Of a stretch of 64,000 nucleotides of DNA, positions 31,348 through 41,640 are shown in pieces. How positions within the stretch are numbered: the stretch's first letter is position 1; each line of letters begins with the position of its first letter. The translations under genes and the position numbers were made by a program. The stretch comes from Strigamia acuminata (lineage: Eukaryota > Arthropoda > Chilopoda > Geophilomorpha > Linotaeniidae). The DNA lies in the NCBI GenBank assembly GCA_949358305.1, contig OX442318.1, positions 13,684,517-13,748,516 on the forward strand, in the 5' to 3' direction. The notes beneath the pieces were generated by a model. That model worked only from the letters and a program-made list of their open reading frames with translations. It ran no database searches and had not been told where the DNA came from.

Positions 31348-31571
31348 GGATGTTCTTTACATCTGCCCCAATGTCTGCCATGGTTAGGTTAGGTTGCTTT
31401 GATTTCATTTGTTTGTGTTGTGTGAGGTTGTTTTCGGTTAGGTTAGGTCAGATTAGGTTAGGTTAGATTAGGTCAGGTTAAGTTAACCAAAAACAACCAC
31501 ACACAACACAAACAAATGAAATCAAGGCAACCTAACAATGGCAAACTTTGGGGCAGATGTAAAGAACATCC
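31348..31571. mobile_element. Foldback MITE-like element with TTAGGT-rich centre
   Basis: Starts GGATGTTCTTTACATCTG and ends in its reverse complement; the two arms (about 85 bases each) match with few differences. The loop has several TTAGGT/TTAGGTCAGATTAGG units. Flanks share TGTCTGC...TTGAA-like sequence, but a clear target duplication was not resolved. Confidence 0.75.
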
Positions 31572-31846
31572 GCATTGAATGTCTGCATTGAATGTCTGCA
31601 TTTTCGATCCCGCTGATGATATTCCGACGTAAAATTTTGGTTTGGTTCGTTTACATATTTAGATTTTCTAAAGTAGAAACAAAAGTTACTGTAGCAACAG
31701 ATAAACAAACCTCAAAACAACGTTTCGAGGTTTGGTTGTTTGATTATCTGTTGCTGCAGTGACTATTGTTAGAAGTTTAGAAGGCGAAAATATGTAAACG
31801 AACCAAACCAAAAGTTTACGTCGGAATATCATCAGCAGGATCGAAA

Positions 31847-33185
31847 ATGCAGTCATTAACGGACATGGCGATTCAAATTATTTTTACGTCTATGATTCTA
31901 TGGAACGTTGAAAATGATTTTGACGTTAAAATGAAAGAGACGATGGAATTAATCACTTATTTCGCTAAACTACGTGAGTGTCACACGGATTTGTGCATTT
32001 GTTTCGTAATTATCAAAATGAAATTGTTTGATTTAGCTCGAAATGTTCGTGGAAATTTGCCGCACAATATTTGGCGTTTTTAGGACGGAAGTGTTCGCTG
32101 GCCAGAGGCGTGGGACGTCGCTCTGTTTGTACACGAAGAGCAGGAAAACCTGATGTTGGGGGATATGAGTCCAAATTTTAATTTGGATTTGTTTCTTAGA
32201 GTTTGTGGCCACAAATTGAAGGTGGGTAAAGAAAGAAAACTAAGTCAACACAGTGGTGGGACTTGAAATTTCGTAACAAAAATTGGATATAAAACACATT
32301 TTGTATATGAGAAATTTGCATGCACACTAATGATAAATCCAAAAGACCTGTACATGCAACATGGCATTGTTAAAAAAAATGTTTTAATTCTATTAATTGT
32401 ATCTATTGGCACAGAACCTGACAATGTTAGAACTGCCAAGGAATTGTACACTTACAGCTACTGCGTGCAAAAGAATGTGCCAGACTGTCCCATATCTCGA
32501 GCAACTCTATTTATACGATACCGTAGCTGAAGACGACGCGGCCAAGTACATCGCTCGGCTGCCACTCGATAGGCTTACTTACTGCCTACGGAATCAATGA
32601 AGATTTCGTAAAAAAACTGTGCGCAGACGACTCTACCCTCAGCGAAACGTTAACAAGTTTCCAGTTTAACGATGAACTTCCATTAGACTGCTTCCGTTTG
32701 ATATTGAACACGATGAAGTCATTAGAATACTTGGACACTGGCGACCATTACAAGTGGCTTAAAGGAAAATGATGCTTTTGATCGAGTTTGTTTGCAAGAT
32801 TTGCGGTTTGATAACTTGGTCGAATTTACCCTGTACGATCAACACAATCGGTGGATATGGATATTCAGTAATCCGTGCGACTGTCAACTTTGTTTTCTCT
32901 TTTTTGTTGTGGCCATTTTTTGGCAGTCCAGTCCTAGCGAAGACACTCAAACGTCTGGAAGTTGATGATTGCAACTTGTTGGGGCCGTCAGGGATTGAGG
33001 GTCTCTTGAAAATCGATTCTCTGAAGGAGTTAACAGTGAGGTTGAGAATTAATGAAATGAGAAGACAATATTTTGACGTTGGTGCGCTGCAGCTAATGGC
33101 TGAAAAACACGGAGTGAAGCTGGAATTCGAATTTCTAGACCCAGACGATATTCTTGAGGATGATGGTGGCAATGACGACGACTAA
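31847..33185 (+). pseudogene. LRR copy H, pseudogene
   Basis: Exon 1 31847-31973 is intact (MQSLTDMAIQII, BC-box-like; 127 bp, phase 1, GTGAGT). Exon 2 from 32037 carries TAG in place of the conserved Trp codon (FWD) and a small deletion. Exon 3 starts near 32414 (AACCTGACAATG) but shifts frame at about 32595 and has lost a large middle segment between 32765 and 32850; the end is open again (32769-33185, with a CNLLGPSGIEGLLKIDSLKEL-type end). At least three independent lesions. Confidence 0.82.
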
Positions 33186-34499
33186 CGAGTTGTCAGGCTG
33201 CGTGTCTGCATTAATTCGATTTCTTTGTATACAAAAATAAAAATTTAATATGCCATGTCGAACAAGTGTCACATGTAGATCCGGAACAAACCGTTTTTTG
33301 TGAATTTTGTCTGAAATCAATATTTAATTATTTATATTTATTTACAACAAATGGAACTACAAAGAAATTTTGAATTTATTCAACAGATGGAGCCACTGTA
33401 GCAAACATGGTGACAGTTTAATGTTACGAATGAGTTTCATCCTTTTCTGCATCAAAAACTAAACATTCAACAATGGTGGTGGAAAATAAACTGTCTGTTT
33501 GTTGTTTTTATACAGTAATATGTAATAGACCTTTGTTCACCCGTTGCTGCAGTAACTGTTGTTGAAAATTAAAACAGAACCTGAAATTTCGAAAACAGAA
33601 TATACAAATTCCTAAGCATCAAGTTTAGAAACTATTAAGTTGTCTAGAATTTATTCAGCAAAAATTTAACATGGAGACATAAAAGAATATGCTTATAGCA
33701 AAGTAGGAATGACGAATCCAATGGTGTAATCAAATTTTATGCCAGACATGCAACAATGCGGTTTTCATTCGCTAACTCGTTAACTGGTCGAGATAGAGCA
33801 AAATTTCCAATTACAAAATTGTAGAGCACCATCAAATTAGTACTATCATCTTAAGTCAAATCATCAAGTTAAATCATCAAGTTAAACCATCAAGTTAAAT
33901 GTTTTCGTTTTAAAATGAAAACTAATCAGCTGAAATAAAGCCTGCCATTCTGGCAAAAATTAAATTTCTACTGCAAAAGTACTGAATTTCTTCAATAAAT
34001 CTATTCAAATTTGCATTATTACGCAAGTGAACAAGAAAAACCACCGTTTTTTTTATGACTACTTTGCTATAGGCTAATCTGCTTGGTTTTCTAAAAAAGC
34101 ATATACTTATTCTGGAAATTGACTGTGGCGTCTTAAACGAAACACCCTGTATATCAGTTGTCATTTTATTGACTGGTGACGCCCTCAGACTGCCAATCAC
34201 ACATTCCCACCGCACACGCATGCAGGCCACCTTGTTGTGTAGATTGACATTTGTTAGAACACAGTGTCACCTGCCCGGATATTGTTACTATAGTAACTTT
34301 CGACAACTGAAAAACTCGGAGAGATTGCAGACATGTGGATGTGCTCAAAGCACCATTTCATGCACCTAAAAAGGGATATTTTGGCCTTAATGTCGTATGT
34401 TTGGTCTCAACAGGTTATATTTATACCGAGAAATGCATTTTTTTTTAGAAAAACATGCTTTGTGTTAAGTTTTTGTTGTTGCTGACATGACTTTGTACT
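33186..34499. other. Intergenic region right of the LRR cluster
   Basis: 3' UTR-like block of copy H to about 33300, then sequence shared with 22290-22450. About 33700-34400 is unique AT-rich DNA. It contains ACACCCTGTATA near 34140, which resembles the end of the 47399 transposon and may be a degraded relative. No supported gene. Confidence 0.45.
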
Positions 34500-35033
34500 C
34501 TGCTTTGTACTTACCGTATCATAAGGCTTAGCTCGCCAAACTTAGTCACGTTGTGAATATAAAAACTCTTGCAACTGATGTCTTAACCGTGCTAATAGCG
34601 AATGTTTTTCCAATAAATACAGTTACCACAGAAATAATAATTCTGTTTCCACAGAGATAACGATTCTGTTTCTGGTCTCAGGTTTGACAGACTTTGCTAA
34701 CGGTTAATTTATGCATTTTGGTAATACTGTATATTGCTTTTAAACACAATTTTATGTTTCTTAACAGGAAATATTACAGTTTTATGTTTTTTAACAGGAA
34801 ATATTACAGTTTTATGTTTCTTAACAGGAAATATTACAGTTTTATGTTTCTTAACAGGAAATATTACAGTTTTATGTTTCTTAACAAGAAATATTACAGT
34901 TTTATGTTTCTTAACAGGAAATATTACAGTTTTATGTTTCTTAACAAGAAATATTACAGTTTTATGTTTCTTAACAGGAAATATTACAGTTTTATGTTTC
35001 TTAACAGGAAATATTACAGTTTTATGTTAAAAT
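34500..35033. repeat. Interspersed repeat copy 1 with 30-bp minisatellite
   Basis: From about 34500 (CTTACCGTATCATAAGGC) this matches 62830-63470 near the right edge: same order of blocks (CTCTTGCAACTGATG, TTTTTCCAATAAATACAGTTACC, AACGATTCTGTTTC, GACAGACTTTGCTAAC). From 34752 to 35030 it becomes about nine tandem 30-base units (TTAACAGGAAATATTACAG plus TTTTATGTTTC) with few changes. The two 100-residue frames over the minisatellite are repeat artefacts. Copia is inserted at its right end. Confidence 0.85.
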
Positions 35034-35213
35034 TGTGAGTTTGGACAATAAAGCAATAAAACACAATTAGGAACTTCAAGACCGCGAGCGGTCAGGTTTA
35101 CTACATGAGTCTACAAAGCATGAGTTACAAAACAATAAACGAAACTAAACATGATACGCGATGACGCGCTATTTCCTGTTGACGACACATTAAACACTGA
35201 CACCCCCTCTACA
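35034..35213 (-). repeat. 3' LTR of the copia element
   Basis: 180 bp, TGTGAG...CTACA on the plus strand. Differs from 39409-39588 at one position (CGAGCGG/CAAGCGG). On the minus strand it is preceded by a purine tract (AAGTGGGAGAA, 35224-35214). Confidence 0.93.
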
Positions 35214-35235
35214 TTCTCCCACTTGTTTAATGCAC

Positions 35236-38200
35236 TCAACAATCATATAGTCCTAGTCTCTCATTAGAAGTCTTCAACTGCTGCCCCTGCAGAGGTTTTG
35301 TTAATCCGTCTGCTACCATCTCCGCACCGGGCAGGTACTGGAACTCAATTTGCTTATTTGCAACTTCGTTCTTTAAGAACATGAATCTCAAATCGATGTG
35401 TTTTGTGCGCTGATGCATTTGCTCGTCGTCAGCGATTCCTTCTGCTGCCTGATTGTCGCAATAAATTTTGATTCTGTTCACTTTTAATTCGTTGAAGCCA
35501 ATTTCGTTGATTAAAGACTTCAGCCACTTTCCCTCTCGCGCGGCTTCGCACATGCCGATGTATTCCGCTTCACACGATGACAATGCAACGATATTTTGCT
35601 TTAACGACTGCCATGATACTGCTCCGTTGCCTAGGATGAAAACATGGCCGCTAATCGACTTCCTGTCATCCGTCCCATTGTTGTGGTTTGAGTCGGAATA
35701 GCCAAATAGTCCTTGAAGCAGTCGATCATAACACAAGCGCAACCCCTTCGTTCCCTGCAAATATCTCAACACTCGCTTTGCCATCATCCAATGGTGTTTA
35801 GTCGAGCACGAATTAAAACGACTCAGGAAATGTACGCTGAATGCCAAATCTGGTCTCGTGCCTTGCACCAGGAACATTAGTGAGCCTATGACGCTTTGGT
35901 ATGGGTGATTGGTTAGAGCATCATCCTTTTTGTTTAATGCGTCCTTCCATTCTGGTCCCATCGGGGATTTTGCTGGTTTGCATTTAGGCATGCCAAATCG
36001 CTCTAAAATTTCTTCCACATAGTCGCGTTGGCTGAGCATTATTTTCCCCGTTTCTGCGTCCTTTTCAATTTGTATGCCGAGGATTTTCTTCGGCTCTCCC
36101 AAATCTCTAATGTTGAATTTTGATGTCAGCTTTTTCAAACAATAGTCCATTAGTTCCTCATTCGAGGCCAACACCAACATGTCATCAACATAAATTCCGA
36201 TGATAATTATCCCTCCTTTTCTTCGGCATATAAAAATACAAACATCTGATCTCAGTCTTGTGTAAGCCATTATTTCGAGTTCTTCTTTTAATTTTAAATA
36301 CCAGTTGCGACCGCTCTGTTTAAGTCCATAAATTGCCTTCAATAATTTGCATATTTGTCCTGGTCCAAAAAATTCTTCTAGCCCTTGTGGGATTCGCATG
36401 AAAATTTCTTCTTCCAGCTTCCCATGTAAATATGCAGTTCTAACATCCAATTGTCTCATTATCAAGTTTAACATGTGTCCAATCACAATTAGAACTCTCA
36501 AGCTGGTCAATCTCAAAACTGGTGAGTAGGTCTGCTCATAGTCAATGCCAGGTCGTTGGCTACTTCCCTGGGCTACCAATCTGGCCTTGTAAATCTTGTC
36601 TTCTTTGGTCCCTTTAGTTTTGAAAACCCACTTAGATTTTATGATTTTCATTCCGGGTTTTTCTTTGACAATTTCCCATGTCCCCATTAAGTCATGTGAT
36701 TTTAATTCAGCTCTCATTGCATATTCCCAATCTTCTCTTTCATCTGACAGCAAACTTTCTTCATATGTTGTTGGTATTTTTGGCTCTGACACTTTGCTGC
36801 AGTAAGATTTCTTGTTTGGGTCAATTTGTAGTCGCTCTGTTTCCTTTCTATTTCTTGTTGACCATCTTTCTCCCACTCGACTAAAATTGTCTGCATTTTC
36901 TCCCACTGAACCTGGATTGTTTTGGTTTCCCCCTACTGCCCCGGGCGATTCTTCTCTCTCGTCGTCGGACTTCGCACTAATGGAGTCTGAGTCAGTGTCA
37001 CTGTTGGGGGTTAGGTAATCGAGGGCATCGTCTTCCTCCCCTTCGTCTGACTCTTCGGCCTCAGGGGGTTGACTATTTTGTCTCTCTTCCGGTATTGTAT
37101 AACAAATTTCTGCATATTTGTTTTCTTCTTCTTCAAAATCTTCATTTCCAAATTTGTCCTCAAAGAAAACGACATCTCTTTGTGGGATGACCTTTTGAGT
37201 TGCAATGTCATAAAATAAATACGCTTTTCTGTCTTCATTATAACCAATGAAAATTGCTGAATTTGTTTTTTCGTCCATTTTGCCTCTCATTTGTGGTGGA
37301 GTCCAAATTTCTGCCATACATCCGAACACTCTAAAATATTTCACTGATGTTTTTCGTCCATTCCAAATTTCCCACGGTATTTTGTCATTTACTCGAGCGC
37401 AAATGCATCTATTTCGCACATAGACCGCCGTTCGTACCGCTTCGCCCCAAAACTTCGCTGGCAATTTCGCCTCGCTCATCATCGTTCGGGCAGCTTCGAC
37501 AACAGTCCTGTTCATCCGTTCAGCCGTTCCGTTTTGCTGCGGGCTATATGGAACAGTCTTTTCGTGGTGGATCCCCTTGGACTCCAGAAAACTTTTCATT
37601 TTTGCGTTTACGAATTCTCCGCCGTTGTCGGATCTAATTCTCTTCACCGTGCGGTCTGTGGCATTTTCGATTCGTTTTACGAGTTTGATAAATTCCTCGG
37701 TCACCTCCGATTTGTACCTGAGAAAAATAACAAAAACATAATTAGAAAAATCATCAACTATACAAAAAATGTATTTGTTTCCGGCCAACGTCTCGACCGG
37801 AAGCGGGCCACACAAATCCATATGCAATAATTCTAATATTGCCCCAGACACCTTTGTGGCGACTCGTTTGAACGGTTTGCGGCAATATTTCCCTTTGACA
37901 CAATTAATGCATTTTTCTTCATTTTGTGTGTCGATTTTGAGCCCGTTTATGTCCATTTTGGCCATTTTTGCAATTGCAGAACTGTTAATGTGTGCCATTC
38001 TTCTATGCCATAGTTGTGGTGAATTGTTTGGCGTGGGCGTTGCCACTGCATTTACGTGGTCTTCCAGGTGGACAGGGGTGACGTCTAGCAAGTACTGCTC
38101 CCCTTTTACGACCCCTCGCAAAATCAAGTCCTTGCCTTTGTAAACGTGACACTCTTTTCCTCCTTGAGGCATCCAGATGTCGGATCCATTTTTTGACAGT

Positions 38201-39279
38201 TTGTAGCAAGAAATGAGGTTGTCGGTGAAACTTGGAACTGCTAACACATCTTTTAGGGTCACAAAATGGTGGTCTCCATCCATGTTGACTTTCAATGTCA
38301 GTTCTCCCACCGCCTCCACTTGTCGAGGTCGTCCGTCCGCCACATCAACAAAACGGTTTGTTTGTAAAATTGCATTTGACAGGTAACTTGCACTTTTTAC
38401 AATGTGTGATGTTGTCGCCGAATCTAATTGCCATTTCTCGGTGGTGTCGTCGTCAAACTCATCTGTGACGCACGCTGCATAATGTTTTCCACTTTTGCTG
38501 TTGCCTGGATTATTTTTGGGCTTGTCATCGCTTTTGTTTGGCTTTGTTGGCTTCTTATTTGCATTTTCGGGTTTGCTCCAACAATCGCGAGCAAAATGGC
38601 CCATTTTTCCGCATTCGAAGCACTTTTTGTTTTTTTTTGACGAATTTTTACGAAAATCTTTTACACGTGCGGCGCTCTCTGCTCCCTGCTCTCGGTCCTC
38701 GTCTTTGTTCCTCAATTCGGCTTGAATTAGGGCGTAACGCACACGGGCCATGGTCAGTTGATTAGGGGCAATTGCATCAAAACTTGCTCGCACCTCATTG
38801 AATTTTCTTGGAATTCCTCTCAATGCATGGCAGGCCACTTCAGCATCTGTGATGGCGTCGCCCAGTTGACGTAATTTTTCCGCCATGCCTGACACCTTTG
38901 TCATGAAGCTCATGGCGTCCTCTGTTTTCAGCCATTTTATATTTGTAATTTCTGACCTTAAAGTTATTTTTTGGTCTTCCACATTCCCACGATGGATGGT
39001 TTCCAACTCGTCCCATGCTTGTTTGGCCGTTACTTTGTTCATTACGAATGCCAACTGGTCGGAGGAAAGTGCCTGAGCAATGGCGTCCAATGCTTTTCCA
39101 TCCTTCTCGTTCCACGCGTCTACGACTGCGGCTGCAGCCCCTGCTGCTGGGGGGTCATTTTCGATCACAGTCCACAGTGTACATGATTTGAGATGTATCT
39201 GCATCCTAAAACGCCACGTTGGGTAGTTTTTGTGGTCTACCTTCTCCAGTTGAGTATAAACAGTCTTTTCGGCGGCCAT
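35236..39279 (-). CDS. gag-pol: Copia Gag-Pol polyprotein, 1347 aa
   Basis: ATG at 39279. Gag (about 1-270) ends with one CX2CX4HX4C knuckle (CFECGKMGHFARDC, about 220). The protease site reads LDSATTSH (about 287), with Ala where DSG is usual. Integrase has HHCC (LWHRRMAH...CINCVKGKYC) and the D,D-35-E residues (HMDLCGP, RSDNGGEF, NGTAERMN). The RT has QLDVRTAYLHGKLEEE and IYVDDMLVL (about 1029). RNase H follows (GYSDSNHNN, SSCEAEYIGM, IYCDNQAA, KHIDLRFMF). Protease-integrase-RT order defines Ty1/copia. No stop or shift; the copy looks capable of expression. Confidence 0.95.
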   Translation of the reverse strand: MAAEKTVYTQLEKVDHKNYPTWRFRMQIHLKSCTLWTVIENDPPAAGAAAAVVDAWNEKDGKALDAIAQALSSDQLAFVMNKVTAKQAWDELETIHRGNVEDQKITLRSEITNIKWLKTEDAMSFMTKVSGMAEKLRQLGDAITDAEVACHALRGIPRKFNEVRASFDAIAPNQLTMARVRYALIQAELRNKDEDREQGAESAARVKDFRKNSSKKNKKCFECGKMGHFARDCWSKPENANKKPTKPNKSDDKPKNNPGNSKSGKHYAACVTDEFDDDTTEKWQLDSATTSHIVKSASYLSNAILQTNRFVDVADGRPRQVEAVGELTLKVNMDGDHHFVTLKDVLAVPSFTDNLISCYKLSKNGSDIWMPQGGKECHVYKGKDLILRGVVKGEQYLLDVTPVHLEDHVNAVATPTPNNSPQLWHRRMAHINSSAIAKMAKMDINGLKIDTQNEEKCINCVKGKYCRKPFKRVATKVSGAILELLHMDLCGPLPVETLAGNKYIFCIVDDFSNYVFVIFLRYKSEVTEEFIKLVKRIENATDRTVKRIRSDNGGEFVNAKMKSFLESKGIHHEKTVPYSPQQNGTAERMNRTVVEAARTMMSEAKLPAKFWGEAVRTAVYVRNRCICARVNDKIPWEIWNGRKTSVKYFRVFGCMAEIWTPPQMRGKMDEKTNSAIFIGYNEDRKAYLFYDIATQKVIPQRDVVFFEDKFGNEDFEEEENKYAEICYTIPEERQNSQPPEAEESDEGEEDDALDYLTPNSDTDSDSISAKSDDEREESPGAVGGNQNNPGSVGENADNFSRVGERWSTRNRKETERLQIDPNKKSYCSKVSEPKIPTTYEESLLSDEREDWEYAMRAELKSHDLMGTWEIVKEKPGMKIIKSKWVFKTKGTKEDKIYKARLVAQGSSQRPGIDYEQTYSPVLRLTSLRVLIVIGHMLNLIMRQLDVRTAYLHGKLEEEIFMRIPQGLEEFFGPGQICKLLKAIYGLKQSGRNWYLKLKEELEIMAYTRLRSDVCIFICRRKGGIIIIGIYVDDMLVLASNEELMDYCLKKLTSKFNIRDLGEPKKILGIQIEKDAETGKIMLSQRDYVEEILERFGMPKCKPAKSPMGPEWKDALNKKDDALTNHPYQSVIGSLMFLVQGTRPDLAFSVHFLSRFNSCSTKHHWMMAKRVLRYLQGTKGLRLCYDRLLQGLFGYSDSNHNNGTDDRKSISGHVFILGNGAVSWQSLKQNIVALSSCEAEYIGMCEAAREGKWLKSLINEIGFNELKVNRIKIYCDNQAAEGIADDEQMHQRTKHIDLRFMFLKNEVANKQIEFQYLPGAEMVADGLTKPLQGQQLKTSNERLGLYDC

Positions 39280-39388
39280 TTTGATTACTCTCGATTTTTG
39301 ATCGGCACCTTGTCCTTTTCAAAATCTCTTCAAAATTGACTCACGCGCACTGTTTGTTTTCACTGGACAGTTTTACTGCTTCTCCTCT

Positions 39389-39406
39389 CGTGCTGAACCC
39401 ATAACC
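39389..39406 (-). promoter_or_regulatory. Copia primer-binding site (internal initiator tRNA-Met)
   Basis: On the minus strand, just after the 5' LTR, GGTTATGGGTTCAGCACG pairs with the D-stem/anticodon half of initiator tRNA-Met (16 of 18 standard pairs; the two differences would be G-U pairs). Copia is known to use a cleaved tRNA-iMet half this way. Confidence 0.75.
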
Positions 39407-39408
39407 TT

Positions 39409-39588
39409 TGTGAGTTTGGACAATAAAGCAATAAAACACAATTAGGAACTTCAAGACCGCAAGCGGTCAGGTTTACTACATGAGTCTACAAAGCATGAGT
39501 TACAAAACAATAAACGAAACTAAACATGATACGCGATGACGCGCTATTTCCTGTTGACGACACATTAAACACTGACACCCCCTCTACA
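39409..39588 (-). repeat. 5' LTR of the copia element
   Basis: 180 bp, partner of 35034-35213, followed by the AAAAT duplication. Confidence 0.93.
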
Positions 39589-39593
39589 AAAAT

Positions 39594-41140
39594 CAATATA
39601 TTAGTCATGAGGAGTCTGTCTTCCTCTCTGCAACGTCTATCTCCTTCATAACTGGTAGACTGATTTAAAATCCAAAAAGTGCAACCGTCAGCGCTCGACA
39701 CCGAGATCAGGGCTGGCTGCTTTTCGGATTAACCGTTGGAGACATGAGGGTAAAATGTATAAGGCATTGTGCGTTTTGGGACAATTTTCAGGTCAATTAG
39801 TTAAAGCGTCGTTTAGGTTCTTTTAAGTTTTCTATTAATTTTATAGTGGGCACTAGTTGTGAGCAATGGTACTAAAAAAAATTTCACCAACTAGTGGTGG
39901 GTTTAAACATTACTGTTAAAGGCCAAAAGATGTCAACTGAAGGGCTCTTTACTAACAAGGAGACCGCAGGAGTGTGCAATCCAAAATTATTTAAAATTTT
40001 TAAAAATAAAGTATTGATATTATCTAAACAGAGAGAGGTGCATTTAAATAAAGAAAGTATTGACTGTTTAGATAATAACAATACACACTCCTGCGAGATC
40101 TATGGTCAATTCTCATTATCCTGTACATGATAAAAGTGGAAATGAGTTTGTCATTATTATAAAGCTAACTAAGCAAGCCTTCAAAGGTACACAGATCAAC
40201 CAACAAGCCAAGTAAGAACATAGCAAACTACTGGATGTGCAGCTACACTTACAACTTACAATGTTACAATCCAATAATGACAATCATAAATTAGTGCTGG
40301 CTTCGTTCATCAGAAAATTCTCCCAACAGCTTGTTCAATTGAATCAAGGTATTGAATACCTAATATTCCTTGATTTATTTAAGTTTAATGAGTTAGTTTT
40401 AAGATTTAACATAAAATATTACGAAGTGTTATACAAGAATTGAAAGTGATATCGAAAGAAATTGACATAATATTATAAGGTAAGAAAAAAACAATGAACA
40501 ATGAGTATGACTAAGATTGACTGTGGGCTGTAAATCAGCGATGCATTGGTCACATGACAAGGTGACATAGAAATTGCAAAGGTAGAGAATAATTGTCCAT
40601 CTGTAGACAAAAAAACCCTGCAGTCCAGCTGTAAACCATGTCATCCTCGTTGCCGTGATAAGTAAAGTACCGGTAAGTATGTGACGATTCTACTTTTGGG
40701 CTGATTTATTAGTCCAATTGAGATAGATAATTCGGTTTATACAAGACGTTGCTAAGTTTTAGCAACAACCTAACCGAGATAAGCTACGGAAGTCTTTACA
40801 AACATGGCACGTGATCGAATAGAAATAACTTACAGTTTTAGTGTGACATAACATATTTATTACTAAATATTAACGACAAAAGATGGGTTCTTGACGCGTG
40901 TAAACGGGCGGCATCAACTGGTTGAGGATCCGGGCGAAGCCAGAGGGATACGGCTGACTTGCGGCATCGTCACAAATATCGCTACGGAGACGTATTTGGT
41001 CCGCAGCATCGATTATCTAAATATGCGAAGAGTCCTACGCATAAACAGGAATATTCGGCAGAATATTCCATTGTTTCAAATGAATAAAGTGAAGTAATTA
41101 AAATAATACAACAAATGAATTGTTATATAAATATTAATTG
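39594..41140. other. Non-coding DNA right of the copia element
   Basis: No gene is supported. A short inverted pair near 39958-40095 (AAGGAGACCGCAGGAGTGTGCAATC and ...AATACACACTCCTGCGAGATC) suggests a small foldback. From about 40868 base composition becomes more GC-rich and leads into the duplicated module. Confidence 0.45.
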
Positions 41141-41640
41141 GGCGGGGACCGTCACGACAATTGAGAGAACGTCGCGGGAGCTGTTGAGACTCCATCCGCC
41201 AGCATGCCTTACGACGACAAGATCTCGTGATCAGGCGCCGAGTATTTAATTGTACGCTTTAATTCGCTGTCGGTGGTACCAACCACCAGGTAAACATTTC
41301 TATGGACTTACCGGTATAAAAAGATATTGCCAATACAGGATTACCAATACCCGAGTAATTTGTTTAGCACAGTGTTGTTTAACTCCTGTTCACGGGTTAC
41401 TAACCCGGAGGGTAAAATGGGGCGGGGACCGTCACGACGGTCGAGAGAACCATCGCGGGAGGATTTGACTCCTCCATCCGCCAGCATGCCTTACGATGGC
41501 GGGATCCACTGATCGAGCACCGGGTAAAATATTAATCGGCCACTGCCGTTGGATTACCATTATCCAGGTAGTTGTTTATCGCAACATCTGAAGATATTAC
41601 TCACGGGCTACCAACCCGGCGTGTTACCTGTGCATTAAGC
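41141..41640. repeat. GC-rich module in tandem duplicate, 280-bp period
   Basis: GGCGGGGACCGTCACGAC occurs at 41141 and 41421. Both are followed by GAGAGAAC, CGCGGGAG, CTCCATCCGCCAGCATGCCTTACGA, and later by CACGGG(T/C)TAC(T/C)AACCCGG. Divergence between units is considerable, so the duplication is not recent. No open frame of note. Confidence 0.8.

Larger units (their letters stand above)
35034..39588 (-). mobile_element. Complete young Ty1/copia retrotransposon
   Basis: 4,555 bp, bounded by 180-bp LTRs (35034-35213 and 39409-39588; one difference seen) and a 5-bp duplication AAAAT at 35029-35033 and 39589-39593. One uninterrupted Gag-Pol frame fills the interior on the minus strand. The primer-binding site resembles that of Drosophila copia (internal initiator tRNA-Met). 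Inserted at the end of a minisatellite. Confidence 0.95.

Noticed and set aside
31384-31490. Telomere
   Set aside because: Only scattered TTAGGT units in the loop of a short inverted repeat, with genes on both sides.
34752-35030. CRISPR-like array
   Set aside because: Units are contiguous without unique spacers and the genome is eukaryotic.
34694-35038. Repetitive MFLNRKYYSF protein
   Set aside because: Translation of a 30-bp minisatellite, open in two frames because the period is a multiple of three.
40891-41512. Short frames in the GC-rich duplicated region
   Set aside because: Not conserved between the two units; no recognisable product.
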